The translations under genes and the position numbers were made by a program. Below are positions 17,401-25,686 of a stretch of DNA of 64,000 nt, one piece after another. The DNA lies in contig NZ_KB899093.1 in assembly GCF_000378045.1 (NCBI RefSeq), positions 186,001 through 250,000 on the forward strand. Direction: 5' to 3'. The notes under the pieces were generated by a model that saw only the letters and a program-made list of their open reading frames with translations, was not told the origin of the DNA and did no database searches. Source of the stretch: Marinobacterium rhizophilum DSM 18822. Lineage in GTDB: Bacteria; Pseudomonadota; Gammaproteobacteria; Pseudomonadales; Balneatricaceae. How positions within the stretch are numbered: the first letter of the stretch is position 1; the number at the start of each line of letters is the position of its first letter.

Positions 17401-19458
17401 CGCCCAATACGGGAAACCGATGCATTGGGCGCAGATACCGAGTTTGGATATGCCACGGACGATCGTCTGGCAAGCGTTACCGATCCCAACGGCAATTCGA
17501 CGCTGTATCGCCATGACGCCTACACGGGCCAGCTTGTCGAGCGAGACAGTCCGGATAGCGGCGTGACGACCTACCGTTACGACAGTGCCGGTAATCTTAC
17601 CGGCCAGACTGATGCGAATGGCCAGGCAACCACCTATGAGTATGATGCACTTAACCGCGTGATCCGCACTGTCTACGCCGACGGGCAGGTCGTGGAGTAT
17701 CTCTACGACGCTGCGCCCAATGGGATGGGGCGCCTGGCCGAGGTCCGGGATGCAACTGGGCGCACCGTTCTGGCTTATGACGTTGCGGGAAATCCTGTCA
17801 GCCGTACCCAGACGTCGCCGGATGGCGTCGAGCTGAAAACCCAGTACGCCTACAACGACGCCAACCAGTTGGCCCGTGTGATCTATCCTTCGGGGGCGAT
17901 TGTTGACTACAGCTATGCGCAAAATCGGCTGACAGCCATAGCTGCAAATGGTCAGGTGGTGCTGGATGACATTCACTATGCCGCCTTTGGCGCTGTGACT
18001 GGCTGGAACTGGGGTAACGGACAACCCAGCAGTCGGACCTACGATGCGAATGGCCGGCTCGACAGTTTCAACATTGCTGCTGAAAATCGGCAACTGAGCT
18101 ACGACAAGGTTGGCAATATCGTCGCCATCAACGGAGGGAGCCTTCAGCGCAACTTTGCCTATGATGCCAAGGGGCGTCTGAACGCGGCGATGTCTGCCGA
18201 TTGGGATCTTGGCTACACCTATGATCCCAATGGCAACCGTACTCACGAAAGCAGTGACGGGGTTTCGCGATATTACGCGGTCGATCCTGGAAGCAACCGG
18301 CTTTTGACAGCTGAGGATGTTGCCTTCATCTACGACGGTAATGGCAATACCCTGACCGACGGTCGTCATAGCTACCAATACGATGCGCGAAATCGACTGG
18401 CCACCGTGGATGATGGCTTTACCGGTGATTACCAGTACAACGCCTCCGGACAGCGCGTCTACAAGATGGGTCACCAGTCTTACCGATTAACCGCCGATCT
18501 CAATGGTGATGGTGAGGTCACCTCAGCGGACCTGCACGAATTAAAGCACTTTATTCGCAATGGGCAGTCGCCGTTGCAGGCTGACCTGAATCAGGATGGC
18601 AATGTTGATATGCATGACAATGCCTGCATTGCTACCCAGATCAGCGATGAAAAGGACGACCCAGGCCTGCCGCGAGGCTGCCGCCTCGGCGAATGGATAG
18701 ATGTTACGATTGAAAGTCGTTTTGTCTATGCCGGCCCACAGTTGCTGGGCGAGTATGACATCGACGGCCGTATCAGGCAGGAAATCGTCTGGATGGGCAC
18801 CATGCCCGTCGCTGTGCTGCAAGACGGCGAGATCTATCAAATACACAGTAATCAGATTGATGCGCCTGAAGCGATAACGGATGCCTGGGGTACGGTCGTC
18901 TGGCGCTGGACGCCGAAACCGTTTGGTGACAGCCTGGCCGATGAAGACCCGGATGGAAACGGTCAACGGTTTACGTTCAATCTGCGCTTTCCCGGGCAGT
19001 ATTTTGATGCCGAGACAGGGTTGAACTACAACTACTATCGGGACTATGACCCGGCAACGGGACGGTACATCGAAAGTGATCCGATAGGGTTAGCGGGTGG
19101 TCTGAATACTTACGTGTATGTAGGTGGAAACCCTCCAAGTTATGTTGATCCACTAGGGCTTCTTTGTGGGAAGGGATCTCATCTAATATTTGATTTTCGA
19201 CGTGGATTTAGCTGTGAGCTAGATCCACCACCATCTAATCCTGATGCGAAGTGCATCACCGTTGAGTGTGTAATGAGAAATGGGGCTGGTCGTGATACTA
19301 GAAAAAATCCAATATGTCCAGTCGTATGCAGAGTCGCCGCTATGCCTTGTCAAATGCTTGGCAGTATCATTTCTCCATCAGGTGCAGCGTGTAGAGGAGC
19401 TGTTGGTGTTGTGTGTAGCGCAGTGTGCGATGAAGACGAAAAAGAAGAGTGCAAATGA
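14464..19458 (+). CDS. Secreted YD/RHS-repeat protein with C39-like, dockerin-like and variable tip regions
   Basis: 1664 residues with a Sec-type signal (about 6-24). Residues ~55-185 are helical, TPR-like. Next comes a C39-peptidase-like domain with C194 (RCGIAALDALL), H265 (GHYATI) and D281 (VRDPAYG). From ~350 to ~1560 there are many YD repeats (for example YDALNRV, YDSAGNLTG). Two EF-hand/dockerin-type loops interrupt them: DLNGDGEV from D1345 and DLNQDGNV from D1374, likely calcium sites. The RHS core ends near YIESDPIGL and YVDPLGLL. The last ~100 residues have 11 cysteines and lower GC, typical of exchangeable polymorphic-toxin tips. Toxin activity is inferred, not shown; no PAAR or VgrG gene is nearby. 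Confidence 0.9.
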   Translation: MDWNNFRLLVGVILLVLSHIAGASNEDSSRQSNISSRYGVFQEPLVAFTPFSRAQHSTLDAAAMAYSSMGSPSSVGPVSDYLDRFTDSPWRASLLLNMALARAQAGYFSDALQLLEQAHIAAEAADNPAERAVAARILGELLELHTRFGHRDAVEALLKRVSTGPEAGSISESLTFARAGLWQMKNEPEKALRCGIAALDALLAITVPARQRESVLENSEAGADGTTLAQLDALADGLGLDALAIRRGMGQPVPVPSLVHWRVGHYATILSEDDGVYRVRDPAYGQDLWISQDALDAESSGYFLALNDVNVPWQRLKDTDAAQVVGSGYTSSSDQSSTSDDDLTECDDPCTEHKGMPRYRVHSMLVSLNIRDTPIGYTPPVGPSVPVTLTYSQREINQPTTFTFSNLGQKWTFNWLSYVQDDPQQVGNRVMVYLPGGGSRNYGGYNVGTGAFLPEQRTGAQLVRVSSLPLRYERRMPDGRRFVYAQPDNSAYYPRRVMLSAVIDPAGNAVTLQYDAQQRLLSVTDALDQITVFTYDNPSNPLLITGVTDPFGRNAIIGYDVSGRLNSITDAIGMTSTFGYDSGTFVNTMNTPYGTTSFSYGESGTTRWLEVTDPQGERERVEFAHGASGIPFSDSPIPAGMNLFNRYINGRNTFYWDKEAMRRAAGDYTQARIRHWYHLRTNTSFTASVLESVKNPLERRVWFNYPGQSWAGAEGTLDKPSLVGRVLPDGTTQLSRKTYNVFGNVTSTIDPQGRELVFDYADNQVDLVRIQRRSAAGYDVLAQFTYNDQHRPLTYTDSAGQVTTYDYNAAGQLTRVINPLGHVSRYEYDDQGYLTGIIDPNGNRVATYSYDAFGRIDSETNAAGYRLEYRYDALDRRIQTRYPDGTSEFVDWDRLDVAAHEDRYGNVTQFAHDAVRNLLSEIDPSGHQMEYDYFANGALKSRVDGLGNTSSLERDIQRRVVRTIRADGSDSRRRFDSSGRPIRETDALGADTEFGYATDDRLASVTDPNGNSTLYRHDAYTGQLVERDSPDSGVTTYRYDSAGNLTGQTDANGQATTYEYDALNRVIRTVYADGQVVEYLYDAAPNGMGRLAEVRDATGRTVLAYDVAGNPVSRTQTSPDGVELKTQYAYNDANQLARVIYPSGAIVDYSYAQNRLTAIAANGQVVLDDIHYAAFGAVTGWNWGNGQPSSRTYDANGRLDSFNIAAENRQLSYDKVGNIVAINGGSLQRNFAYDAKGRLNAAMSADWDLGYTYDPNGNRTHESSDGVSRYYAVDPGSNRLLTAEDVAFIYDGNGNTLTDGRHSYQYDARNRLATVDDGFTGDYQYNASGQRVYKMGHQSYRLTADLNGDGEVTSADLHELKHFIRNGQSPLQADLNQDGNVDMHDNACIATQISDEKDDPGLPRGCRLGEWIDVTIESRFVYAGPQLLGEYDIDGRIRQEIVWMGTMPVAVLQDGEIYQIHSNQIDAPEAITDAWGTVVWRWTPKPFGDSLADEDPDGNGQRFTFNLRFPGQYFDAETGLNYNYYRDYDPATGRYIESDPIGLAGGLNTYVYVGGNPPSYVDPLGLLCGKGSHLIFDFRRGFSCELDPPPSNPDAKCITVECVMRNGAGRDTRKNPICPVVCRVAAMPCQMLGSIISPSGAACRGAVGVVCSAVCDEDEKEECK

Positions 19459-19730
19459 ATATGCCTAGTTGTCCAGAATGTTGTAATTCAATAAATATTT
19501 TTAAAATAGACTCGAATGGGGAGGTGCGATGTTCAAATTGTGGGATATCTCTGAAGGGAAAAGATTATCGTAGGAATAACATGATAGCGGGTCTGATTTT
19601 CTTTTTTATTATTACTCCGGTAGTAACGGCTTTACTTTGGGGGTCGGTATGGCTTTGGCCAATAGATTTTTTTATTGGTTTTTTATTGTATTGGTTTGTT
19701 ATGAGTAAAACGTGTTTTGAAAGAAATTAA
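19455..19730 (+). CDS. Zinc-ribbon membrane protein, candidate immunity or partner protein
   Basis: 91 residues. Its ATG overlaps the stop of the YD/RHS gene (ATGA), so translation is coupled. The N-terminus has a zinc ribbon (CPECC ... CSNC). Two membrane helices follow (about 48-68 and 72-86). The DNA is clearly AT-rich compared with neighbours, like the 3' end of the YD gene, which suggests the pair arrived together. Position and composition fit an immunity protein for the variable tip, but no immunity family is recognised; a general small membrane protein is the alternative. Confidence 0.7.
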   Translation: MNMPSCPECCNSINIFKIDSNGEVRCSNCGISLKGKDYRRNNMIAGLIFFFIITPVVTALLWGSVWLWPIDFFIGFLLYWFVMSKTCFERN

Positions 19731-19978
19731 TAAATTTATATTTTTATCAGTAGTGTGTCGTACACCGTTCCACTTCTATATTCCACGCTTCGTCAGCAGG
19801 ACGTACATGCGGAATCAGCCCGTACAGTTTTGGTCCCTGAAAAGACATTAAATTCACTGAATTTTAGCTGGGGTCTCTAGGAAACTATGCATAAGTCCCC
19901 TGGTTTTTTGGAGTTACAATGATTTTTCCGCCAATGGCGACGCATCCCTGCGTCAGCTATTAGTGCGTCGAGTTAGTT

Positions 19979-21283
19979 TCACTTCCTGCGCTTCGAACCC
20001 GAGAGCAGGGACGGGCGCACGGCGCGGGTATTGGTATCGTCGGCTTCGGGCATTGGGGCCGGGGCGGGCTTGACCGGGGCTGGTTTCAGCTTGGCGCGCA
20101 GGCGCGAATTTTTCGAGGCGCGCACACTGTGGTTGTCGTCGGCGGCATTGCTGCCCTGGTAAGGCACGGGCTTGATCGACAGTGGGCGGCCAATCAGTGC
20201 TTCGATGGCCACCAGGTAGCGCTTTTCATCCGGCGACACCAGCGATATGGCCTGACCCTTGCCGCCGGCACGGCCGGTGCGGCCAATACGGTGAACATAG
20301 GCTTCCGGTACGTTGGGCAGGTCGTAGTTCACCACGCGGGGCAGGGCGTCGATATCCAGCCCGCGGGCAGCCACGTCGGTGGCTACCAGAATGCGGATCT
20401 TGCCCTGGCTGAAGCCGGCCAGCACGCTGACCCGTTCACGCTGGGGTTTGTCGCCATGCAGTGCGCGGGCATCAATACCCTCGGACTGCAGGTAGTCTGC
20501 CACCATATCGGCGCGCTTCTTGGTGCGGGTGAAGACCAGCGCCTGTGCCCATTGCCCACCCTGAATCAGGTAGCTGAGCACATCGCACTTGTCGCCCTGA
20601 TCCACGGCATAGGCAAACTGCAGCACGGTTTTGGCGGTGGAGTTGCGTTTCGTGACGCGCACCCAGGTGGGCTTTTGCAGAAACTCGGGCACCAGCTGCT
20701 CGATGGCCTCGGACAGGGTGGCTGAAAACAGCAGGGTCTGGCAGCGGCGGGGCATTTTCTTGCGCAGCTGGCGAATGTCGGCAATAAAACCAAGATCCAG
20801 CATGCGGTCGGCTTCGTCCAATACCAGCAGTTGAAGCTGGCGCAGATCGAAAACGCCCTGGCTGAGCAGGTCGAGCAGGCGGCCTGGTGTGGCGACCAGT
20901 ATGTCGGCACCGCGTTTTAGCTGGCCGATCTGTCCTTCGATACGGTTGCCGCCAAACAATGCGATCGTACGCAGGCTCAGATAGCGGCCATAGGCATCCA
21001 GGCTCTGGGTCACCTGCAGCGCCAGTTCCCGTGTGGGCACCAGCACCAGCGCGCGTACCGGGCGAATGTCTTCAACGGATGGCTCTGCCCACAGGTTTTG
21101 AAGAATGGGCAGGGCAAATGCAGCGGTCTTGCCGGTGCCGGTCTGGGCTTCGGCCACGAGGTCGGCGCCGTTCAGAATGGCGGGAATGGCCTGGGTCTGC
21201 ACGGCGGTTGGGCTGCGGTAGTCGAGCTCCGCCAGAGCCTGCTGCAGAGGCTCAATAAGGCCGAGGGCGTTGAACGTACTCAT
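19979..21283 (-). CDS. rhlE: DEAD-box RNA helicase RhlE
   Basis: 434 residues from ATG 21283, with AGGT upstream; the longer frame to 21325 is untranslated leader. All helicase motifs are present: Q motif (FNALGL...PTAVQTQAIP), Walker A AQTGTGKT, PTREL, TPGRLLD, DEAD (VLDEADRML), SAT, ARGLDI and HRIGRTGRAG. The C-terminus is a basic, Pro/Ala/Lys-rich tail (KPAPVKPAPAP, then SKRRK), typical of RhlE-type helicases, which remodel RNA in ribosome assembly and mRNA decay. It is a single-gene unit; the 248-base gap before it is AT-rich and holds no gene I can see. Confidence 0.9.
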   Translation of the reverse strand: MSTFNALGLIEPLQQALAELDYRSPTAVQTQAIPAILNGADLVAEAQTGTGKTAAFALPILQNLWAEPSVEDIRPVRALVLVPTRELALQVTQSLDAYGRYLSLRTIALFGGNRIEGQIGQLKRGADILVATPGRLLDLLSQGVFDLRQLQLLVLDEADRMLDLGFIADIRQLRKKMPRRCQTLLFSATLSEAIEQLVPEFLQKPTWVRVTKRNSTAKTVLQFAYAVDQGDKCDVLSYLIQGGQWAQALVFTRTKKRADMVADYLQSEGIDARALHGDKPQRERVSVLAGFSQGKIRILVATDVAARGLDIDALPRVVNYDLPNVPEAYVHRIGRTGRAGGKGQAISLVSPDEKRYLVAIEALIGRPLSIKPVPYQGSNAADDNHSVRASKNSRLRAKLKPAPVKPAPAPMPEADDTNTRAVRPSLLSGSKRRK

Positions 21284-21504
21284 AGTTACCTGTGAGCCGC
21301 CAGCGCGACCCGGTTCGAGTTGCAAAAAAAGAAGCGTAGCTTAACTGAATCCGGCGCTAACAGCGACTCTCGTGCAGTTGCGCCATGCCTGATGGCAGGC
21401 ACCGCAGCGCCAAAATATTTTGTTGCTGCCGGCGTTGACCGGAACCCGGGTCGGGGATAGTGTCATATTGCATATATGACGCTGTTAAGGATTCTGAACA
21501 ACTG

Positions 21505-21864
21505 ATGCATACCTGTTTGCCGGATCGCTGGTCTTCTGACCCTCGATCGCGTGCTTCTCTGCTTAACCTATGCGTCCTGTTGCTGCTTGTTGGCCTGCTG
21601 GCGCTCTGGCCTAAGGCGCCTGTCTCCGATAGCGTGTCGGCGGCCCCTTGGCAGGCGCTGGCAACCATGGGCAGCGGAGCCGAGGGCGAAGGGTTTCGCC
21701 TGGACAGCGGCAACGACGCCAGCGCCGATGACTCGGTCGGCGCGGCACCCGCTGTTGTGGTTGTCATTGCTGCGGCGCAGCTGTTTCCCGTTGGCCCTAT
21801 TCTGGGCTGGCAACCTGCCCCCTGCACCTTTGAGCGCGCCCGAGCCCCACCAGCATTAGCCTGA
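21505..21864 (+). CDS. Small DUF2946-like membrane/periplasmic protein (tentative)
   Basis: 119 residues from ATG 21505. It has a membrane helix at about 19-36, a Gly/Ala/Asp linker, a second hydrophobic stretch at about 77-95, and ends in RARAPPALA. A C-terminal RAPP motif after a hydrophobic segment is reminiscent of DUF2946-type proteins. The ribosome site is weak. It lies 69 bases upstream of the CBS gene on the same strand, in a GC-rich stretch that is also open on the other strand, so it may not be real. Confidence 0.4.
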   Translation: MHTCLPDRWSSDPRSRASLLNLCVLLLLVGLLALWPKAPVSDSVSAAPWQALATMGSGAEGEGFRLDSGNDASADDSVGAAPAVVVVIAAAQLFPVGPILGWQPAPCTFERARAPPALA

Positions 21865-21933
21865 TTGTTGTCGCGAGTGTGTTCACTTTCTATTGAATGA
21901 TCGCTCTGGCTGTGGCCAGAGGAGGCTAATACC

Positions 21934-22518
21934 ATGCGTACCTTTCATGAACTTAAAACCCTGTCGCTGCGTGACTACACCAAGCTTTCGACTCCTGCTG
22001 CAGATAATCTGAGCCTTGAAAGCCCGGCGATCAATGTCGTCACGAACTTTGAATCGACGCGCCCGCTGGCGCTGGAGCTGGATGTCGGTATCAACGACGC
22101 ACTGCTGATGATGAAAAAGGCCCATGTCCGCTCCGTTATCGTCATGGACGACGCCGAGAAATTTCGCGGCATCATCAGCGTGTCGGATCTGGAGAGCCGC
22201 AAGGTGCTGAGCACGGCTCAGAGCCAGGGGCTGCGGCGGGACGATCTTACGATCGGCGATATCATGACGCCGAGCGAAAAGCTGGCCGGGTTGTCGATGC
22301 AGCAGATTAGCGGCAGCTGTATCGGTGATATTCTCAAAACCCTGCAGGATGTGGGATCACAGCACATGCTGGTGGTTAAACCCGAGGATCTGCAGATCTG
22401 CGGCATCATTTCGGCCAGCGATATTGCCCGCAAACTGCATATCCCGGTGTCTATCACCGAGCGTGCCACCAGCTTTCGGGAGATTGTCGACGTCCTCTAT
22501 GGCAGCGGCGCTGCCTGA
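21934..22518 (+). CDS. CBS-domain protein
   Basis: 194 residues with a strong GAGGAGG ribosome site. After an N-terminal segment of ~35 residues come two CBS motifs: the first around ALLMMKKAHVRSVIVMDD and FRGIISVSDLES, the second around ILKTLQDVGSQHMLVV and ICGIISASDIARKL. CBS pairs bind adenosine nucleotides and act as energy or ligand sensors. Only 68 bases separate it from the amino-acid ligase-like gene and the M14 deacylase gene, so it is likely the regulatory partner in this three-gene cluster. The two motifs face one another as a Bateman module. Confidence 0.85.
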   Translation: MRTFHELKTLSLRDYTKLSTPAADNLSLESPAINVVTNFESTRPLALELDVGINDALLMMKKAHVRSVIVMDDAEKFRGIISVSDLESRKVLSTAQSQGLRRDDLTIGDIMTPSEKLAGLSMQQISGSCIGDILKTLQDVGSQHMLVVKPEDLQICGIISASDIARKLHIPVSITERATSFREIVDVLYGSGAA

Positions 22519-22586
22519 GGCGTGTGACTGGAGTCTGAGCACTTCGCTGTCTACGCTGTAGGAATGCCTTAGCGTGCAGGACGGTA

Positions 22587-24077
22587 ATGGGACTCGAAAT
22601 CAACAAGTCCAGTTTCACGCCGCAGGAGTTTAGCGGCTTCTATCAGCGTCTGGAGAGCAATCTGCAGGCGCTGAAGGCGCTGCTGCAAAGGCCTGGATTT
22701 GGTGAAGGGCCGGGCTCCCTTGGCGCGGAACTTGAACTGTGCATCGTCGACCGTAACGGCTTGCCGTTAATGGTAAACAGCGAGATTCGAGATGCGCAGG
22801 CCGACCCCCGGCTGACGCTGGAGCTGAACCGTTACAATCTTGAATACAACCTCACGCCGGTGCCGATCCACGGCACCCCGTTTTCCAGCATCGAAACCGA
22901 GATACGCTCCGCAATCGCAGCACTGGAACAGTCGGCATCGACGTATCAGGGCCATATCCTGGCGATCGGTATCCTTCCTACATTGCGTCGTCGTGACTTT
23001 GGCCCCCATGTCATGACCGAGCAGCGGCGTTATGAGGCGCTGACGAACGGCCTGAGCCGGCTTCGGGGTGAGCACATCCAGGTGCGCATCAATGGACAGG
23101 AACCGATCTCACTGCGCGCCCGTGATGTCACGCTGGAAGGCGCCAACACGTCTTTGCAGCTGCATTACCGGGTAAGGCCCTCGGACTTCGCCGACATCTA
23201 CAATGCAATGCAGCTGGCAACGCCTGTGGTACTGGCGCTGGCCGGGAACTCACCGTTTTTGCTGGGGCACCGGTTATGGCATGAAACGCGGATTCCACTG
23301 TTCAAACATGCCATCGACGGAGCCCATCGCAGCGGCAACAGTTACAGTTGTGCCTCCAGGGTGAACTTTGGAACGGGCTGGGTACGTGAGGGGGCCTATG
23401 AGTTATTTGCCGAGTCGGCCCTGCTGCATGCGGCGCTGTTACCCATTTGTAACGATGGCGAAGACGATCTGAGAACCGTGCAGAGCGGTGGCATTCCCCA
23501 GCTGCAGGAATTGCGTTTGCATCATGGCACGATCTGGCCCTGGAACCGGGTCATTTATGACGATAGCTGCGGTGGGCATCTGCGGATTGAGATGCGCGCT
23601 CTGCCGGCGGGACCCACGGCCTGCGACATGATGGCCAACGCTGCCTTTCTGGTGGGGCTGGCGGAGGGGCTGCGCGGCGATATTGCCGAGCTCATGCCGG
23701 CGTTGCCCTTTAGCATGCTGGAGCACAATTTTTACCGTACCGCCGAACTGGGTCTCAATGCGCGAATGCTGTGGCCATCGAGCTGCAGTCGCCGGCTGGA
23801 GGAAATACCGGTGATCGAGCTCGCGCAGCGTTTGCTGCCGGTGGCAGAACAGGGTCTGGGTCGTATCGGTATCAGCACGGCCGAAATTGATCATTACCTT
23901 GGTATTATCGAACAGCGGCTGGAACATGGCTGTACCGGGGCGACCTGGCAACTTGGTCAGGTGGCACGCCTCAATCGCCGGTACAGCCGGCAGCGCGCAT
24001 TGAAAACCATGCTCGAAGGTTATCGTGTCCGTGCTGACCTTAACCAGCCTGTCGCACAATGGACGGACATGCACTGA
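22587..24077 (+). CDS. Glutamate-cysteine ligase 2-like (COOH-NH2 ligase) family protein
   Basis: 496 residues, the size of the GCS2/YbdK-type carboxylate-amine ligases. Early motifs typical of the fold are GAELELCIVDRNG (metal-binding Glu residues) and ELNRYNLEYNLTPVP. Later come NTSLQLHYRV, a nucleotide-binding GNSPFLLGH and an Arg/Glu-rich part (HLRIEMRALP). Such enzymes join an amine to a carboxylate using ATP, making gamma-glutamyl or similar amides. The substrate is unknown and glutathione synthesis is not implied. Its stop overlaps the deacylase start (TGATG). The CBS gene is just upstream. Confidence 0.85.
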   Translation: MGLEINKSSFTPQEFSGFYQRLESNLQALKALLQRPGFGEGPGSLGAELELCIVDRNGLPLMVNSEIRDAQADPRLTLELNRYNLEYNLTPVPIHGTPFSSIETEIRSAIAALEQSASTYQGHILAIGILPTLRRRDFGPHVMTEQRRYEALTNGLSRLRGEHIQVRINGQEPISLRARDVTLEGANTSLQLHYRVRPSDFADIYNAMQLATPVVLALAGNSPFLLGHRLWHETRIPLFKHAIDGAHRSGNSYSCASRVNFGTGWVREGAYELFAESALLHAALLPICNDGEDDLRTVQSGGIPQLQELRLHHGTIWPWNRVIYDDSCGGHLRIEMRALPAGPTACDMMANAAFLVGLAEGLRGDIAELMPALPFSMLEHNFYRTAELGLNARMLWPSSCSRRLEEIPVIELAQRLLPVAEQGLGRIGISTAEIDHYLGIIEQRLEHGCTGATWQLGQVARLNRRYSRQRALKTMLEGYRVRADLNQPVAQWTDMH

Positions 24078-25120
24078 TGCCGGATGACAGAATTCAAATA
24101 GTGCACAACCCTGCTCCGTCGGACATTGCCCGTACGCCAGAGGAGTTTCTGCGTCAGCTGGGCGGGCCCAGCCTGATTATCGTGCAGGGTCGGGATCCGA
24201 GCCGCTGCCGGGCTCTGAGCACGCTACTGCACGGCAACGAGCCCTCGGGGCTGAAGGCCGTTCATGGCTGGTTGCGCAACGGCGAACAACCGAATATCAC
24301 GCTGCTGTGCTTCATTCTGTCGGTGTCGGCTGCGCTGGAGGCGCCGCTGTTTTCCTGGCGACAGCTACCCGGCGAGCGGGATCTGAACCGGTGCTTCCGC
24401 CCCCCTTTCGAGGGTACGCCGGGCCGGATTGCCGAGCAGACCCTGGCGTTGCTGGATCAATATCGGCCCGAGTGCCTGATTGATATTCACAATACTTCGG
24501 GCATGAGCCCGGCGTTTGGTGTTGTTACCCACGAAGATCCGGCCCACGAAGCGCTGGTGGCGCTCTTCACTCACCGCCTGATCGTGACGGATATCCGCCT
24601 CGGTGCCCTGATGGAAATCAGCCGGTCCGATTTTCCCGTGGTTACCATCGAATGCGGTGGCAACAAGGATCCGGTGGCGGACAAGGTGGCAGTGGAGGGG
24701 TTCTGGCACTTCTTGCGGGGGGATCAAGTGTTAGAGGTGCCCGCAGGCGGCCTGCATATGGATTTGTATCACCATCCGGTACGGCTTGAGTTGGCGCCAG
24801 ACACCCGGGTTACCTTTGCGGACGAGCCTGATCCTGCGGCGGACATAACCGTGCCCTGGCACCTTGAACGCTATAATTTCGGTGTGGTCGAGGGCGGTAC
24901 CTTTCTGCTCTGGCTGGGGCCCGGCGCGCGTGCCAAGATGCGCCTGCGCGATGCCAGTGGCGTTGATGTGCTCACGAGGTTTTTCGAACATCAGGGGCAT
25001 GGGCTTTATGCTGCGCAGGCGCTCAAGTTATTCATGGTGACTGATAATCCCCTCATCGCCTGCAGTGACTGCCTGCTCTATGCGGCACCTGAAACGGGTC
25101 ACAGCATCATCGACGGCTGA
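24077..25120 (+). CDS. M14-type succinylglutamate desuccinylase/aspartoacylase family protein
   Basis: 347 residues from ATG 24077, whose start overlaps the ligase stop by one base; an in-frame ATG at 24059 is an alternative. Zinc ligands H52 and E55 lie in LLHGNEPSG, and a later His in IDIHNTSG gives the M14 zinc site. Family members (AstE, AspA) hydrolyse N-acyl amino acids. The last ~100 residues form a beta-rich C-terminal domain (from about 230) that is not essential to the catalytic core. With the upstream ligase it could make and break the same amide bond, but this is inference. Confidence 0.85.
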   Translation: MPDDRIQIVHNPAPSDIARTPEEFLRQLGGPSLIIVQGRDPSRCRALSTLLHGNEPSGLKAVHGWLRNGEQPNITLLCFILSVSAALEAPLFSWRQLPGERDLNRCFRPPFEGTPGRIAEQTLALLDQYRPECLIDIHNTSGMSPAFGVVTHEDPAHEALVALFTHRLIVTDIRLGALMEISRSDFPVVTIECGGNKDPVADKVAVEGFWHFLRGDQVLEVPAGGLHMDLYHHPVRLELAPDTRVTFADEPDPAADITVPWHLERYNFGVVEGGTFLLWLGPGARAKMRLRDASGVDVLTRFFEHQGHGLYAAQALKLFMVTDNPLIACSDCLLYAAPETGHSIIDG

Positions 25121-25217
25121 CAAGCTGAATCAGGGCTTAAGTCCGGGTGAAAATTGATCGCGCAACTCACACCGTACGGCAGGGTCTTAAGGGTAACAGC
25201 TGTGCTGGAGTTGTCTC

Positions 25218-25670
25218 ATGAAGATCAGATTGTTAAGTGCAGGTGTGCTGGCATTGAGTCTGGTCGCCAGCCCGTCCCAGGCCGATGTGGATGTTGGTAT
25301 CTACTTCGGGGGCGCCGCCATTCACGGTAACGGTTTTAGTCTGTACCTCGGCGGGCCTTATGATTATGCACCTTATGGCTATTATTACAGTCGACCGCGC
25401 TATCATCATCCGCGTCATCATCATGCGCCGCCCAGATACCATGCGCCGCCGCGTCACCACCACCGTTCCAGGCACAAATTTGATCACCGCCACTCCTACA
25501 GGAAACATGACAGTAGAGACTACCGTCATTCCTACAGGAAACATGACAGTAGGGACTACCGTCATTCCTACAGGAGACATGACGGCAGAGTCTATCGCCG
25601 TACCCATGAAGGCAGCGCCTGGCGTGACGCCAACAGGCGGTTTTTCCGGGGGGACGAGCGTCGTCACTGA
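25218..25670 (+). CDS. Secreted His/Arg/Tyr-rich repeat protein
   Basis: 150 residues with a clear signal peptide (cut near SPSQA-D). After a short Gly/Tyr segment the protein is dominated by His, Arg, Tyr and Pro: an HHP/APPRYH stretch, then three tandem copies of HSYRKHDSRDYR (nucleotides 25491-25598), and a basic tail. Such composition suggests metal binding (zinc, copper or nickel) or binding to a polyanion in the periplasm. A ribosome site (GGAG at 25207) precedes the ATG. No family recognised. The tandem repeats are likely to vary in number between strains. Confidence 0.75.
   Translation: MKIRLLSAGVLALSLVASPSQADVDVGIYFGGAAIHGNGFSLYLGGPYDYAPYGYYYSRPRYHHPRHHHAPPRYHAPPRHHHRSRHKFDHRHSYRKHDSRDYRHSYRKHDSRDYRHSYRRHDGRVYRRTHEGSAWRDANRRFFRGDERRH
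25491..25598 (+). repeat. Three tandem 36-base repeats inside the His-rich gene
   Basis: Three units (25491, 25527, 25563) each encode HSYR(K/R)HD(S/G)R-type dodecapeptides. Units 1 and 2 are nearly identical at DNA level, and unit 3 has several changes. This is an in-frame coding minisatellite, not a CRISPR. Confidence 0.85.
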
Positions 25671-25686
25671 CATCAGGCGGGTTGTA

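Noticed and set aside
17218-18474. Minus-strand frame opposite the YD repeats
   Set aside because: Periodic Ile/Val pattern comes from the reverse complement of YD repeats; the plus-strand gene is coherent.
21357-21935. Minus-strand 192-residue frame
   Set aside because: Ser/Thr/Gln/Arg-rich shadow overlapping the plus-strand small membrane gene and a promoter region.
25491-25598. Three 36-base repeats resembling a short CRISPR
   Set aside because: No spacers: the units are contiguous, in frame and encode a repeated peptide.
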